Part shown: piece by piece, positions 1-7,146 of the stretch
Numbering within the stretch: the first letter of the stretch is position 1
Layout of the letters: each line of letters starts with the position of its first letter
Assembly: GCA_009784145.1 (NCBI GenBank)
Contig: WRCI01000019.1
Span: 1-15,262, forward strand
From: Methanobrevibacter sp.
GTDB lineage: Archaea > Methanobacteriota > Methanobacteria > Methanobacteriales > Methanobacteriaceae
Direction: 5' to 3'
Length of the DNA stretch: 15,262 nucleotides
Notes under the pieces: generated by a model
Database searches by the model: none
What the model was told of the DNA's origin: nothing
What the model saw: only the letters and a program-made list of their open reading frames with translations
Position numbers and translations under genes: made by a program

Positions 1-385
1 TAAGAAACAATTCTTTTTCAATATCCATATAAGGATCAGTAGCTGAACCAATTTGAAACACAGCTCGCTCTTTCAATTTTGCTTTTTGTTTTAGCTGAGG
101 TTTGAGTAATTCTACTGCATTAGATTTTATATAAAGAGAATTTGTAGAATCAGCATATTTACTTCCATTTATATAACAATATTCACAATCAAAGGAACAT
201 CCAAAATGAGGATTAAGGGTATAATCTCCTAAAAGAACCTCATTAGGATTTTTAATTTTGTTAATTATAGTTTTTACATTTTTTTCTTTAAAACCATATT
301 TTTCAGCAATTTCATTAAAATTAACATTAGAAGAATTAGAAGAATTATCTGAGTGGATGAAAGAATCTAATGAATAATCAGTAAT
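1..385 (-). CDS. SPL-like radical SAM protein, 5' part, non-canonical start
   Basis: The reverse strand encodes the N-terminal part of a radical SAM protein and runs off the left edge. Visible are the [4Fe-4S]-binding CxxxCxxC motif in NPHFGCSFDCEYCY, then a spaced K-x-N-A-x-E-x-L segment and GSATDPYMDIEKE. That order matches the spore photoproduct lyase-like family (SplB, COG1533), whose archaeal members are mostly of unknown function. The frame is open from a TAA at 409-407, yet it has no ATG, GTG or TTG upstream of the cysteine motif. A good Shine-Dalgarno-like GAGGT lies at 396-392, and 6 nt after it comes an in-frame ATT (385-383), which I take as the likely start. The alternatives are a start-codon mutation that silences the gene, or a frameshift in the A7 run at 402-408. 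Downstream and co-oriented with the adhesin-like gene, but 447 bp away. Sure of the family, unsure of function and of whether it is intact. Confidence 0.75.
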   Translation of the reverse strand, partial: MTDYSLDSFIHSDNSSNSSNVNFNEIAEKYGFKEKNVKTIINKIKNPNEVLLGDYTLNPHFGCSFDCEYCYINGSKYADSTNSLYIKSNAVELLKPQLKQKAKLKERAVFQIGSATDPYMDIEKELFL

Positions 386-391
386 TGTTAT

Positions 392-396
392 ACCTC
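392..396 (-). promoter_or_regulatory. Ribosome binding site in front of an ATT codon
   Basis: GAGGT on the reverse strand, 6 nt before the in-frame ATT at 385-383. It resembles the sites in front of 12210 and 14618 (GAGGTGA). It is the main reason to place the start of the SPL-like gene at a non-ATG codon. Confidence 0.45.
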
Positions 397-784
397 GAGT
401 ATTTTTTTAATAATTGAAATTAACTTATAAAATTAATTGATAATAAAATTAAGTATATCATATAATAGATTTTATATTATATTATAAAATTGAATTATAA
501 AATCAAATTTAAATATAATTTTAAAATATAATTCTAAATATAATATTATATTTATATTATAAAACTAATAAACTTTATTAGAGATATTATTGATTAATAT
601 AATGCACGATACTTATAAAAATGTAATATTAACTATTATCAATTTATATAATATTAGTTAAATATTTTTTATATAAAAATAAATAGGTTTATATTGATTA
701 TAAAAAAATTAAAATTAGATATATTTTTATAATATTGAGATAAGAAAAGAGTTTTAAATTCTTCTCTTCTACCCAATAATATTA

Positions 785-808
785 GTTGATAAAAAAATAA
801 ATATCAAC
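785..808 (-). terminator. Possible terminator hairpin after adhesin-like gene
   Basis: Perfect 7-bp inverted repeat GTTGATA (785-791) / TATCAAC (802-808) around a 10-nt A/T loop. On the reverse strand the loop is T-rich. It lies about 25 nt past the stop codon of the adhesin-like gene. Archaeal termination mainly uses U-tracts, so the stem may instead protect the mRNA end. Confidence 0.4.
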
Positions 809-832
809 AAAAAATTGTTTAAATTAATTAAC

Positions 833-2887
833 TTATTTCCTTCTATAAACAACCATGCTTAAAAGACTTATTACTAATAGTATAGCTATTGGAAGACCTG
901 TATTTTTCATACTAGCATGTCCAGTTGGAGTATCAGTTAAACTATCCTGATTCTCTTTACTAGAACCAGAAGGATTAACTTCACTATTGCCAGTTTCAGA
1001 ACCTAAAGAATTGGAATCTGGATTATTTTCGTTGTTTTCTTTTTCTAAACCTTGATTATGTGTAGTGTCTTCTTCTGAATTGTTACCGCCAAGAGGTTCT
1101 TTATCTTCAGAATCTTCTTTTTCTGAATTATTACCATCAATAGATTTTTTATCTTCAGAACCTTCAGAATCTTCTTTTTTACTAATATCTAAAGGATATA
1201 CCTCCAGTAGTTCATCTATAGCTAAATTAAATTGTCCATTGTAAATAAAAGCCCCACTAACTTTAGAAGTCCCCCTAATTTTAATGTCAAAATTAGAAGG
1301 ATTTAATACTGAAATAGAAGTTTCAATTAAGTGTTTACCTTCTGTTAATTTAGGAGTTTTATAAACAAAGGAATTATCACGATCAGTGCTAAAAGGTTCA
1401 CCACCAAAAGTTCCCTCAATAGTAAAGAAAGGCATATTTTTAACACCATCAGCATCATCAATAGAACTATCATTTAAAACTAACAATGCAAATCTTACTG
1501 TATCACCTTCTTTTAAGTCTTTTAAACTATCAAGAGGAGTAATACTTAAAATATAATGGTTGTTTGTCTTAAAACCAATGAGTTTATCACTAATATCATT
1601 AGCCCCCCACCAATTATAATCGAAACTAGAACTAGCATAATCCCCCAATGAAATAGTGCCAATAGGGTTTCGAGGATCTCCAACATAGAAAACACATAAT
1701 CCTATAGGAGATATAATTTGGTTAAAATTAACATTAAAATCACTAGTAAATATATCCTTATCTAAATCATAAGTTCTAACCAGAAAAGCAATTTCTTCTG
1801 AAATAATTGTATTACCTATAATTAAAACATCAATTTCAGAAATAGGGATACCATCTTCATAAATTAAATACACAGCAACTTCTGTAGCGATAAAATTGTT
1901 ATCATATAAATACAAACTCCCACCATCATAACTAATTTGTAAACCATGAGATTTTGCAGTGATATTATTTCCAATAAAAGTTATGTTACTATTTCCAACA
2001 ATCCACAATACAACAGCATAGCTTGCAAAAGTACCTGTAGAATCAATTCTATTGTCAATAATGTTTATATGATTATCACCAGATTCTAAAAATATCCAAA
2101 GACCATATTCCACTCCTGCTTTAATAGTGTTGTTTTTTAGACTTATGTTATTGGTACTTGGAAACGGTCCCAATATATCCTCCCATATTTCAATACCCGA
2201 ATAAGGTGTATTGATATTATTATCTTCAATAATTAAAGTATTAATAGAATTAGTACCCATATCAAAGAACAAACCAGTCGGGTTACTATATGCTGTCGCT
2301 GAAATATTATTTCCTTTAATGGTAATAGAAATTGCTGAAGTTTGAGAATTCATAGTAAATATATTAATAACTCCGTATGTTGATCTTGTTACATTTTCAC
2401 TAAACATAATATTGTTTTCAATGACTATGTCAGTGAAAGAAGAACCCTCTAAAACAACACAAGCCCTATATGTAGAGATATTACATCGAAGAATTGATAA
2501 CTTATCTATGGTAACACCCAAAGAGCGAATAGCATAACCATATCCAGTGATATTTAAATTTTCAATTGTAATATTACTTTTACCAGATGCAATTGTGAAT
2601 AAAGTATCAGAATTTGATCCAATAATATTTACTTGACCTGTACCCTTAATAATAAGATTATCTCTATTAATAGTCAAGTTACCAAGGTTTTGATAAGTTC
2701 CTTCTTGAAACTCGACAACACCATCGGTTGCCCCAGAACTAATAGCTGTTTGAATAATGGCATTATTATCATGATCAGTAGCATTATAAGTAGTTGCACT
2801 AACATTACTAATAGAAGAAAGACAGAATAAAATAGCTACCGCCATGATAAAGAGTATGAACTTAAAATCTTTTTTAATAATTTTCAT
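833..2887 (-). CDS. Adhesin-like parallel beta-helix surface protein with C-terminal anchor
   Basis: 684-residue exported protein. Residues about 1-31 form a signal peptide (lysine-rich start, hydrophobic core, SNVSA before the likely cut). About 60-420 is a series of short beta-strand repeats with NNI/NNT turns (I-x-I-x-x-N-N-I), the pattern of a right-handed parallel beta-helix (NosD/pectate-lyase type). At about 425-428 sits the NWWG motif and a following domain to about 550 that is also present in the second adhesin (12210-14000). About 570-660 is an acidic Ser/Asn/Glu linker with an internal repeat around SEDKE and GGNNSE. The last 21 residues are a hydrophobic segment ending in RRK, preceded by MKNTGLP. 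The start is set by GGGGGTGA at 2902-2895, 7 nt before the ATG. Such proteins are known in Methanobrevibacter as adhesin-like proteins, thought to bind cells or polysaccharide; the ligand here is unknown. No sign of decay. Confidence 0.85.
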   Translation of the reverse strand: MKIIKKDFKFILFIMAVAILFCLSSISNVSATTYNATDHDNNAIIQTAISSGATDGVVEFQEGTYQNLGNLTINRDNLIIKGTGQVNIIGSNSDTLFTIASGKSNITIENLNITGYGYAIRSLGVTIDKLSILRCNISTYRACVVLEGSSFTDIVIENNIMFSENVTRSTYGVINIFTMNSQTSAISITIKGNNISATAYSNPTGLFFDMGTNSINTLIIEDNNINTPYSGIEIWEDILGPFPSTNNISLKNNTIKAGVEYGLWIFLESGDNHINIIDNRIDSTGTFASYAVVLWIVGNSNITFIGNNITAKSHGLQISYDGGSLYLYDNNFIATEVAVYLIYEDGIPISEIDVLIIGNTIISEEIAFLVRTYDLDKDIFTSDFNVNFNQIISPIGLCVFYVGDPRNPIGTISLGDYASSSFDYNWWGANDISDKLIGFKTNNHYILSITPLDSLKDLKEGDTVRFALLVLNDSSIDDADGVKNMPFFTIEGTFGGEPFSTDRDNSFVYKTPKLTEGKHLIETSISVLNPSNFDIKIRGTSKVSGAFIYNGQFNLAIDELLEVYPLDISKKEDSEGSEDKKSIDGNNSEKEDSEDKEPLGGNNSEEDTTHNQGLEKENNENNPDSNSLGSETGNSEVNPSGSSKENQDSLTDTPTGHASMKNTGLPIAILLVISLLSMVVYRRK

Positions 2888-2989
2888 TCTTTTTTCACCC
2901 CCTTTTACAGCCCATAATAAATTAAAAAAAGAAAAAGAAGAAGTAATAACTACTAATAATTATTATTAGCTCATTTAATTCTATTTTTT

Positions 2990-3010
2990 CATATAACTCC
3001 CAATTATATG
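2990..3010 (-). promoter_or_regulatory. Inverted repeat in adhesin-like gene leader
   Basis: CATATAA (2990-2996) and TTATATG (3004-3010) pair perfectly around a 7-nt loop. On the reverse strand the loop reads TTGGGAG, so a Shine-Dalgarno-like GGGAG would be displayed, followed by ATGAAAAAATAG, a three-codon open frame. It lies about 105 nt upstream of the adhesin ATG. It could be a leader hairpin or a protein-binding site. Confidence 0.3.
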
Positions 3011-3312
3011 ATAAAAATAAAATAATGTTTTTATAATTGATTAAAATATTAAAATATGAAAATTCATTCAAATAATTGAATATTCCACAAGAATATGATA
3101 ATAGAAAATATTATAAATATAAAAAATAATTCCTCTCTTTTATATTTTAACTTATATAAAATAATATCATTTTACATATTAAAGGTTTTCATATAAATAA
3201 ACATCAAATATATATTAATGATATAGTTAATAACTTATTCAACCAAATATATAAACTTAACTAAGAAATAAAAACAGTTTAGAATGATTTTTTAGTAAAT
3301 TCCATGCCAATA

Positions 3313-3323
3313 CCCCCCCCCCC
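3313..3323. repeat. Poly-C homopolymer of 11 bases
   Basis: Eleven consecutive C in an otherwise A/T region, about 425 bp upstream of the adhesin-like gene and 280 bp upstream of RaSEA. Mononucleotide tracts of this length are prone to slippage. Confidence 0.9.
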
Positions 3324-3603
3324 ATACATTTTACCTTATTAACTTTGCAAAAAAAAATTCAAGAAAAATAAAACAAAACTAGAACAAACAACTACCAAAC
3401 AAAAAGCTAAAAAATAGTTCAAATAAAAACGAACGAAATCAAAAAACATTTCAGGGAAAAACTGTTAAATTTACAACAAATCAATTTACAATATATATAA
3501 TAGACAATAAAAATACAATTATTTAATTGATATTAAAATAAATATTCAACTAATTATTTAAACAACATTAATTATAAAAAAAATTATCTTAGGAAAATAA
3601 ATA

Positions 3604-4707
3604 ATGGAAATTCAACAACTTACAAAAGAAATAAGAGATAATTATCTTGAAAGAATGAAAAAAAGGTCTCCTGAAAAATTATCTACTAGTTGGTACCAGG
3701 ACGACTTACTTTATGCAGGGAATGGTAAAAGTTTATTTATAATCATTCCAAGTCCAGGATGTTCATGGGCTCTTTCTGATGCTGGTGGTTGTACCATGTG
3801 TAGCTATATTTCAGATTGTAGTCTAGAACCAATTGGTGATGATTTAATCATTGAATTATTTAAAAAAGAATTATCTAAACATATAGATACTATAAAATCT
3901 GATGGACAGACAATGCCTATAGCTATTAAAATATTTGCATCAGGAAGTTTTCTAAATCCTCAAGAAGTTTCAAAAAAAGCTAGAAATGAAATATTAAAAA
4001 TTATAGCTAGTATTGATGAAATAAAAGAGATAGTTACTGAATCTCGTCCAGAATATGTTAAAAAAGAAATTCTTGAAGAAATATTTTCAATTGTTGGAAC
4101 TAAGCTATTTGAAGTGAGTATTGGTTTAGAATCTCAAGATGATTTAATAAGAGAAGAAAAAATAAATAAAGGATTTACAAAAGAAGATTTTGAAAAAGCA
4201 GTTAATATTATTAAAGAAATAGATAGTGAAAATAATGATTATGTTTCTAAAGCTAAAGCATATATTTTTGTAAAACCAATATTAACTTCAGAAAAAGAAG
4301 CTATTGGTGAAGCTATAGCTACAGCAAAATATGTTGAAAGTGTTGGAGTGAGTAGAGTATCATTTTGTCCAGCTACTATACACAGAGGAACTTTAATTGA
4401 AAGACTTTGGAGAAAAGGTTCCTATCATCCTCCATGGATATGGAGTTTAATTGACATTATTAATGAAACAAGAGAAAACTTAAATATTCCTTCATTAATG
4501 GATACTTCAGGTTTTGGATCTCGAAGAGGTCCTTATAACTGTAAAAAATGTAATAAATATTTTAAACATGCTATAATTGATTCAAACATTAGCCAAAGCC
4601 CTATTGAAGAATATAAATGTGAATGTAAAAAGAAATGGATAGCTGAAATAAAATCTTCCACATTAAATAAATCTAAAACAAGACCAAAACATTTACCATT
4701 AATATGA
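3604..4707 (+). CDS. raSEA: Archaeosine biosynthesis radical SAM protein RaSEA
   Basis: 367 residues, close to the usual size of the family (TIGR01210 type). The signature is PGCSWALSDAGGCTMCSY: cysteines 53, 63 and 66 form the Elp3-like radical SAM cluster site, C72 follows. Later landmarks are ASGSFLNP, TESRPEY and IGLESQDD, typical of the Elp3-like TIM barrel. The C-terminus carries a zinc-ribbon-like set, C313-x2-C316 and C339-x-C341. In known archaea RaSEA acts after ArcS: it radically cleaves the lysine adduct on preQ0 at tRNA position 15 to give archaeosine (G+), stabilising the tRNA core. An AGGA at 3591-3594 lies 9 nt before the ATG. The gene stands alone, divergent from the adhesin and convergent with a TetR gene. 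Its last codon and stop lie inside the first unit of a 19-bp tandem repeat. The assignment is strong; arcS is not in the window. Confidence 0.88.
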   Translation: MEIQQLTKEIRDNYLERMKKRSPEKLSTSWYQDDLLYAGNGKSLFIIIPSPGCSWALSDAGGCTMCSYISDCSLEPIGDDLIIELFKKELSKHIDTIKSDGQTMPIAIKIFASGSFLNPQEVSKKARNEILKIIASIDEIKEIVTESRPEYVKKEILEEIFSIVGTKLFEVSIGLESQDDLIREEKINKGFTKEDFEKAVNIIKEIDSENNDYVSKAKAYIFVKPILTSEKEAIGEAIATAKYVESVGVSRVSFCPATIHRGTLIERLWRKGSYHPPWIWSLIDIINETRENLNIPSLMDTSGFGSRRGPYNCKKCNKYFKHAIIDSNISQSPIEEYKCECKKKWIAEIKSSTLNKSKTRPKHLPLI

Positions 4708-4807
4708 ATTGAACCATATAGTATGAATTACCCCATATAATATGAATTAAACCATATACTATGAATTAAACCCTATAATATGAATTAACCCATAGTATGA
4801 ATTAAAG
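4701..4807. repeat. 19-bp tandem repeat spanning the RaSEA stop codon
   Basis: Four full 19-bp units (4701-4719, 4720-4738, 4739-4757, 4758-4776), one of 17 bp (4777-4793) and a partial one (4794-4807). The consensus is AATATGAATTAAACCATAT. The first unit contains the RaSEA stop TGA (4705-4707), and the last ends 6 bp before the stop of the convergent TetR gene. Each unit junction forms a small palindrome of the type CATA-N-TATG. Confidence 0.93.
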
Positions 4808-4813
4808 TTTCTC

Positions 4814-5482
4814 CTACTCTAACTCAATAGAATTGATTGAAGGAGAATGTTTGTATTCAGTAATTTTAGGAGCTTCGACTATCTCACTAATCATTCTAAT
4901 ATTAGCTTCTAAAATTTCTTCAAGTGAAAAATCTGATTGATTCAGCCATAAAGTAACATGCCCTTTTAAGCAACTTTGAATAAATATAGTTAGTTCTTTA
5001 ATATCAATATCCTGTCTAATTTCTTTCTTTTCAATAGCTTCTTGAATTAATTCATGATAAAAATTGTTTAAATCATGTTGCATTTCATGAAACATATGTC
5101 TAACTTCAGGATATTGATGATAAACACTCATAAGTAAGACAAAATAGTCTTCATACTTAAATTTAGGCATATTTGAACTATTACTATGGATTTTTATTTT
5201 ATTAAAAAGATGGGTTTTATTAACAAAAGCAATACTTATTTTTTCCATAAAAGAAGCATCTGAGTTCATTATAGCTTCTTTAAATAGTGGAATATTGTCC
5301 ATAAGATATTTATTAAGCATTGATACTAATATATCATTTTTATCTTTAAAATAATAATATATTGATCCTGCAGAAAATCCTGATTTTTCTTGAATTTCTT
5401 TCATAGACACTCTATCAAAACCATTTTTCAGTGAAAGTAAAAGTGTTACTTCCATTATTTTATCTCTGTTATTTGTAACCAT
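4814..5482 (-). CDS. TetR/AcrR-type transcriptional regulator (copy 1)
   Basis: 222 residues. The N-terminal 50 or so form the TetR helix-turn-helix: RDKIMEVTLLLSLKNGFDRVS, then MKEIQEKSGFSAGSIYYYFKDK, the hallmark recognition helix ending in the YYYF-K-D-K motif. The rest is an alpha-helical ligand-binding domain whose effector cannot be read from the sequence. It is clearly paralogous to the gene at 5603-6220; conserved blocks include YHQYPE, FHEM and QEAIEK. A Shine-Dalgarno AAGGAG lies 8 nt before the ATG. The gene is 120 bp downstream of copy 2 on the same strand, but it has its own similar leader, so it may be separately transcribed. Compared with copy 2 it carries a C-terminal extension of about 15 residues. 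Likely a repressor; target unknown. Confidence 0.9.
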   Translation of the reverse strand: MVTNNRDKIMEVTLLLSLKNGFDRVSMKEIQEKSGFSAGSIYYYFKDKNDILVSMLNKYLMDNIPLFKEAIMNSDASFMEKISIAFVNKTHLFNKIKIHSNSSNMPKFKYEDYFVLLMSVYHQYPEVRHMFHEMQHDLNNFYHELIQEAIEKKEIRQDIDIKELTIFIQSCLKGHVTLWLNQSDFSLEEILEANIRMISEIVEAPKITEYKHSPSINSIELE

Positions 5483-5571
5483 TATATAAACTCCTTAAAT
5501 TTCTGTATATGTAGTTAGTATTAGTTAAAAAAAATTTCAAAAACTAAGAAAATTTCCAAAACTCTTTTTTG

Positions 5572-5620
5572 TATTATCTTTTTTTAATTGATCTTTCCGT
5601 TATTATCTTTTTTTAATTGA
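5572..5620. repeat. 20-bp direct repeat spanning the stop of TetR copy 2
   Basis: TATTATCTTTTTTTAATTGA occurs at 5572-5591 and again at 5601-5620, a period of 29 bp with no mismatch. The right-hand copy contains the stop codon of the TetR gene (5603-5605) and its last codons; the left-hand copy lies downstream of that stop. Confidence 0.93.
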
Positions 5621-6220
5621 ATTCCAAAGCATGTTTATATTAGCTTCTACAAGTTCTCCAAATGAAAATTCTGATTGAGTCATCCATAAATTCAAATATC
5701 CTCTTAATGAAGATTGAATAAGTATAACCAATGTTTTAACATCAATATCATCTCTTATTTCCTCTTTTTCAATAGCTTCTTGAACTAGTTCCTGATAAAA
5801 ATCGTTTAAATCATTGTGCATTTCATGAAACATAGGTCTAATTTCAGGATATTGATGATAAATACTCATAGATAAAACAAAATAGTTTTCATACCCTATT
5901 TTATGTGCATTTGAGGCATTTGATGAACTATTATTTTCATTGAAAAAAGTAGTTTTATGGGTGAATATAAATCTTAATTTTTCAATGAAAGAACAATCTA
6001 AATTTCTTATAGTTTCTTTAAATAGAGGAACTTCTCCTAAAACATACTTATTAAACATGTATAGTAAAATTTCATCTTTATCTTTGAAATAATAATATAT
6101 TAATCCTGCAGAAAGTCCTGATTCTTTTTGAATTTCTTTCATAGATACATTATCAAAACCCTCTTTCAAGGACAATGCAAATGTTGCTTCACTTATTTTA
6201 TCTCTTTTGTTCATTATCAT
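5603..6220 (-). CDS. TetR/AcrR-type transcriptional regulator (copy 2)
   Basis: 205 residues with the same architecture as copy 1: HTH at about 5-50 (MKEIQKESGLSAGLIYYYF), then a helical effector domain with YHQYPEIRPMFHEM and QEAIEKEEI. The two align end to end without large gaps and look about 60 percent identical by eye, the mark of a tandem duplication. The start at 6220 is supported by an AAGAG 8 nt upstream and by alignment of MIMNKRDKI with MVTNNRDKI of copy 1; the ATG two codons later is a weaker choice. Divergent, across 926 bp, lies the DUF308 membrane protein gene, a plausible target. The leader (TACATATATAAATATTTAAAG) resembles that of copy 1, so the duplication included the promoter. 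Confidence 0.9.
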   Translation of the reverse strand: MIMNKRDKISEATFALSLKEGFDNVSMKEIQKESGLSAGLIYYYFKDKDEILLYMFNKYVLGEVPLFKETIRNLDCSFIEKLRFIFTHKTTFFNENNSSSNASNAHKIGYENYFVLSMSIYHQYPEIRPMFHEMHNDLNDFYQELVQEAIEKEEIRDDIDVKTLVILIQSSLRGYLNLWMTQSEFSFGELVEANINMLWNSIKKR

Positions 6221-6483
6221 GCTATAAACTCTTTAAATATTTATATATGTAATATTATAGTTTAAAATTCATGTGAAATTGCTTATTTGTAACAATCTAA
6301 TAATTGACTGAATCTTCGCTTTATAATAAATTAAGATTTACTAACAAAGGAATGAAAAATTCTAAGTCAAAATAAAGTGAAATATTATTTTAATATTTGA
6401 AAATTATTGAAATTATGACTATCAAATAAATCTATATTTTGCAAATTTTCAAATTTTATAATATTTTAAACTTTTCAATACTA

Positions 6484-6530
6484 AGTATGTATACTCATCC
6501 ATATATAAAAACTATCTAAAACGAACGTTC
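6484..6530 (+). promoter_or_regulatory. Possible TetR-controlled promoter module
   Basis: Three elements lie together. AGTAT-GT-ATACT (6484-6495) is an inverted repeat, TATATAAA (6502-6509) is a TATA-box-like string, and the perfect palindrome GAACGTTC (6523-6530) sits where transcription would begin, about 25 bp past the TATA. The C/G-containing palindrome is conspicuous in this A/T-rich region. TetR proteins bind palindromes, and two TetR genes lie next door. The link is inference. Confidence 0.3.
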
Positions 6531-7059
6531 AATAAGAATTGTTTATTGTTTGGAAAACTAGATTACAATAACTAAAAGAAGATTTAAAAATTAATTTATT
6601 AATAATTAGTAGTAAATTTTACTATAATTAATTTAAAACCAATACTTTGATTAAAATTTAATTAATAATAAATATATTGATTAAATAATAAAAAATTATA
6701 AGTTTTTAAACATATAACAATTAAAACACTTTATAAAGATGATTATAAAAAATTGTCTAAAAAAATCTTAATAATTGAAAATTTTCATTTTAAATAAAAT
6801 TTTCATTAAATATTTAAATTAAATAAATTAGAATAATTATTGAATAAATAAACTTATGAAAAATAAAAACATCAAAGAATATAATAATTATAAATTAAAT
6901 ATTTAATTGTAATAATCTATATTAATAAATCAAATATTTCAAATATTTTTAATTTAATAATATCTATTAAATTATAAATCAAATATTTAATCAAATTATA
7001 TATAATATATATTTTATATAAATTTTATAAATTTTAAACAATTATTTTAATAAAAAGCA

Positions 7060-7114
7060 AATAATAAATATGTTTGTTAATAATAAATATATTTGTTAAT
7101 AATAAATATATTTA
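7060..7114. repeat. 19-bp triplicate before DUF308
   Basis: Units AATAATAAATATGTTTGTT (7060-7078), AATAATAAATATATTTGTT (7079-7097) and a 17-bp third copy (7098-7114). The last copy ends about 30 bp before the DUF308 ATG and contains an AAATATATTTA box in TATA position, so the array overlaps the likely core promoter. Confidence 0.85.
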
Positions 7115-7135
7115 AAAAGTTATGGTTTGTAGTAT

Positions 7136-7141
7136 GGAGGT
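7136..7141 (+). promoter_or_regulatory. Strong ribosome binding site deciding the DUF308 start
   Basis: GGAGGT, 5 nt before the ATG at 7147. It favours this start over an in-frame ATG at 7093, which has no such site and would add 18 residues not typical of the family. Confidence 0.8.
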
Positions 7142-7146
7142 TTAAT

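Larger units (their letters stand above)
386..832. other. A/T-rich intergenic region between adhesin and SPL-like genes
   Basis: No gene found. It holds a 17-bp palindrome CTAATAAACTTTATTAG (565-581), the inverted repeat at 785-808 just after the adhesin stop, and otherwise nearly pure A/T. The promoter of the SPL-like gene should lie in 400-500, but too many TATA-like strings exist to pick one. Confidence 0.6.
2888..3603. other. Divergent intergenic region, adhesin-like gene / RaSEA
   Basis: No gene found in 716 bp. It should hold the promoters of both flanking genes. Notable contents are the adhesin Shine-Dalgarno site (2895-2902), a 17-bp palindrome CTAATAATTATTATTAG (2953-2969), a 7-bp inverted repeat at 2990-3010, an 11-C homopolymer (3313-3323), and a stretch at 3345-3470 that is very A-rich and T-poor on the + strand. 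A TTTATATA-type box on the reverse strand near 3245-3252 could serve the adhesin with a leader of roughly 330 nt. Confidence 0.6.
6221..7146. other. Long divergent intergenic region, TetR copy 2 / DUF308
   Basis: 926 bp with no convincing gene on either strand. It holds the TetR promoter (TATA-like element around 6241-6250 on the reverse strand), a promoter-like module at 6484-6530, a GAAAATTTTC palindrome near 6777-6786, and a 19-bp triplicate at 7060-7114 just before the DUF308 start. The remainder is featureless A/T. Confidence 0.55.

Noticed and set aside
2633..2830. Open frame antisense to adhesin 1
   Set aside because: It overlaps the coding region of a clear gene and has no ribosome site.
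4701..4807. Mobile element ends or attachment site
   Set aside because: There is no transposase or integrase, no tRNA and no flanking target duplication; simple tandem duplication explains it better.
7093..7146. Longer N-terminus for the DUF308 protein
   Set aside because: GGAGGT points to the ATG at 7147, and the upstream part overlaps the repeat promoter.
6221..7146. A hidden tRNA or other stable RNA in the long gap
   Set aside because: No G/C-rich segment or cloverleaf-like pairing was found; only the palindromic module was kept as a candidate.
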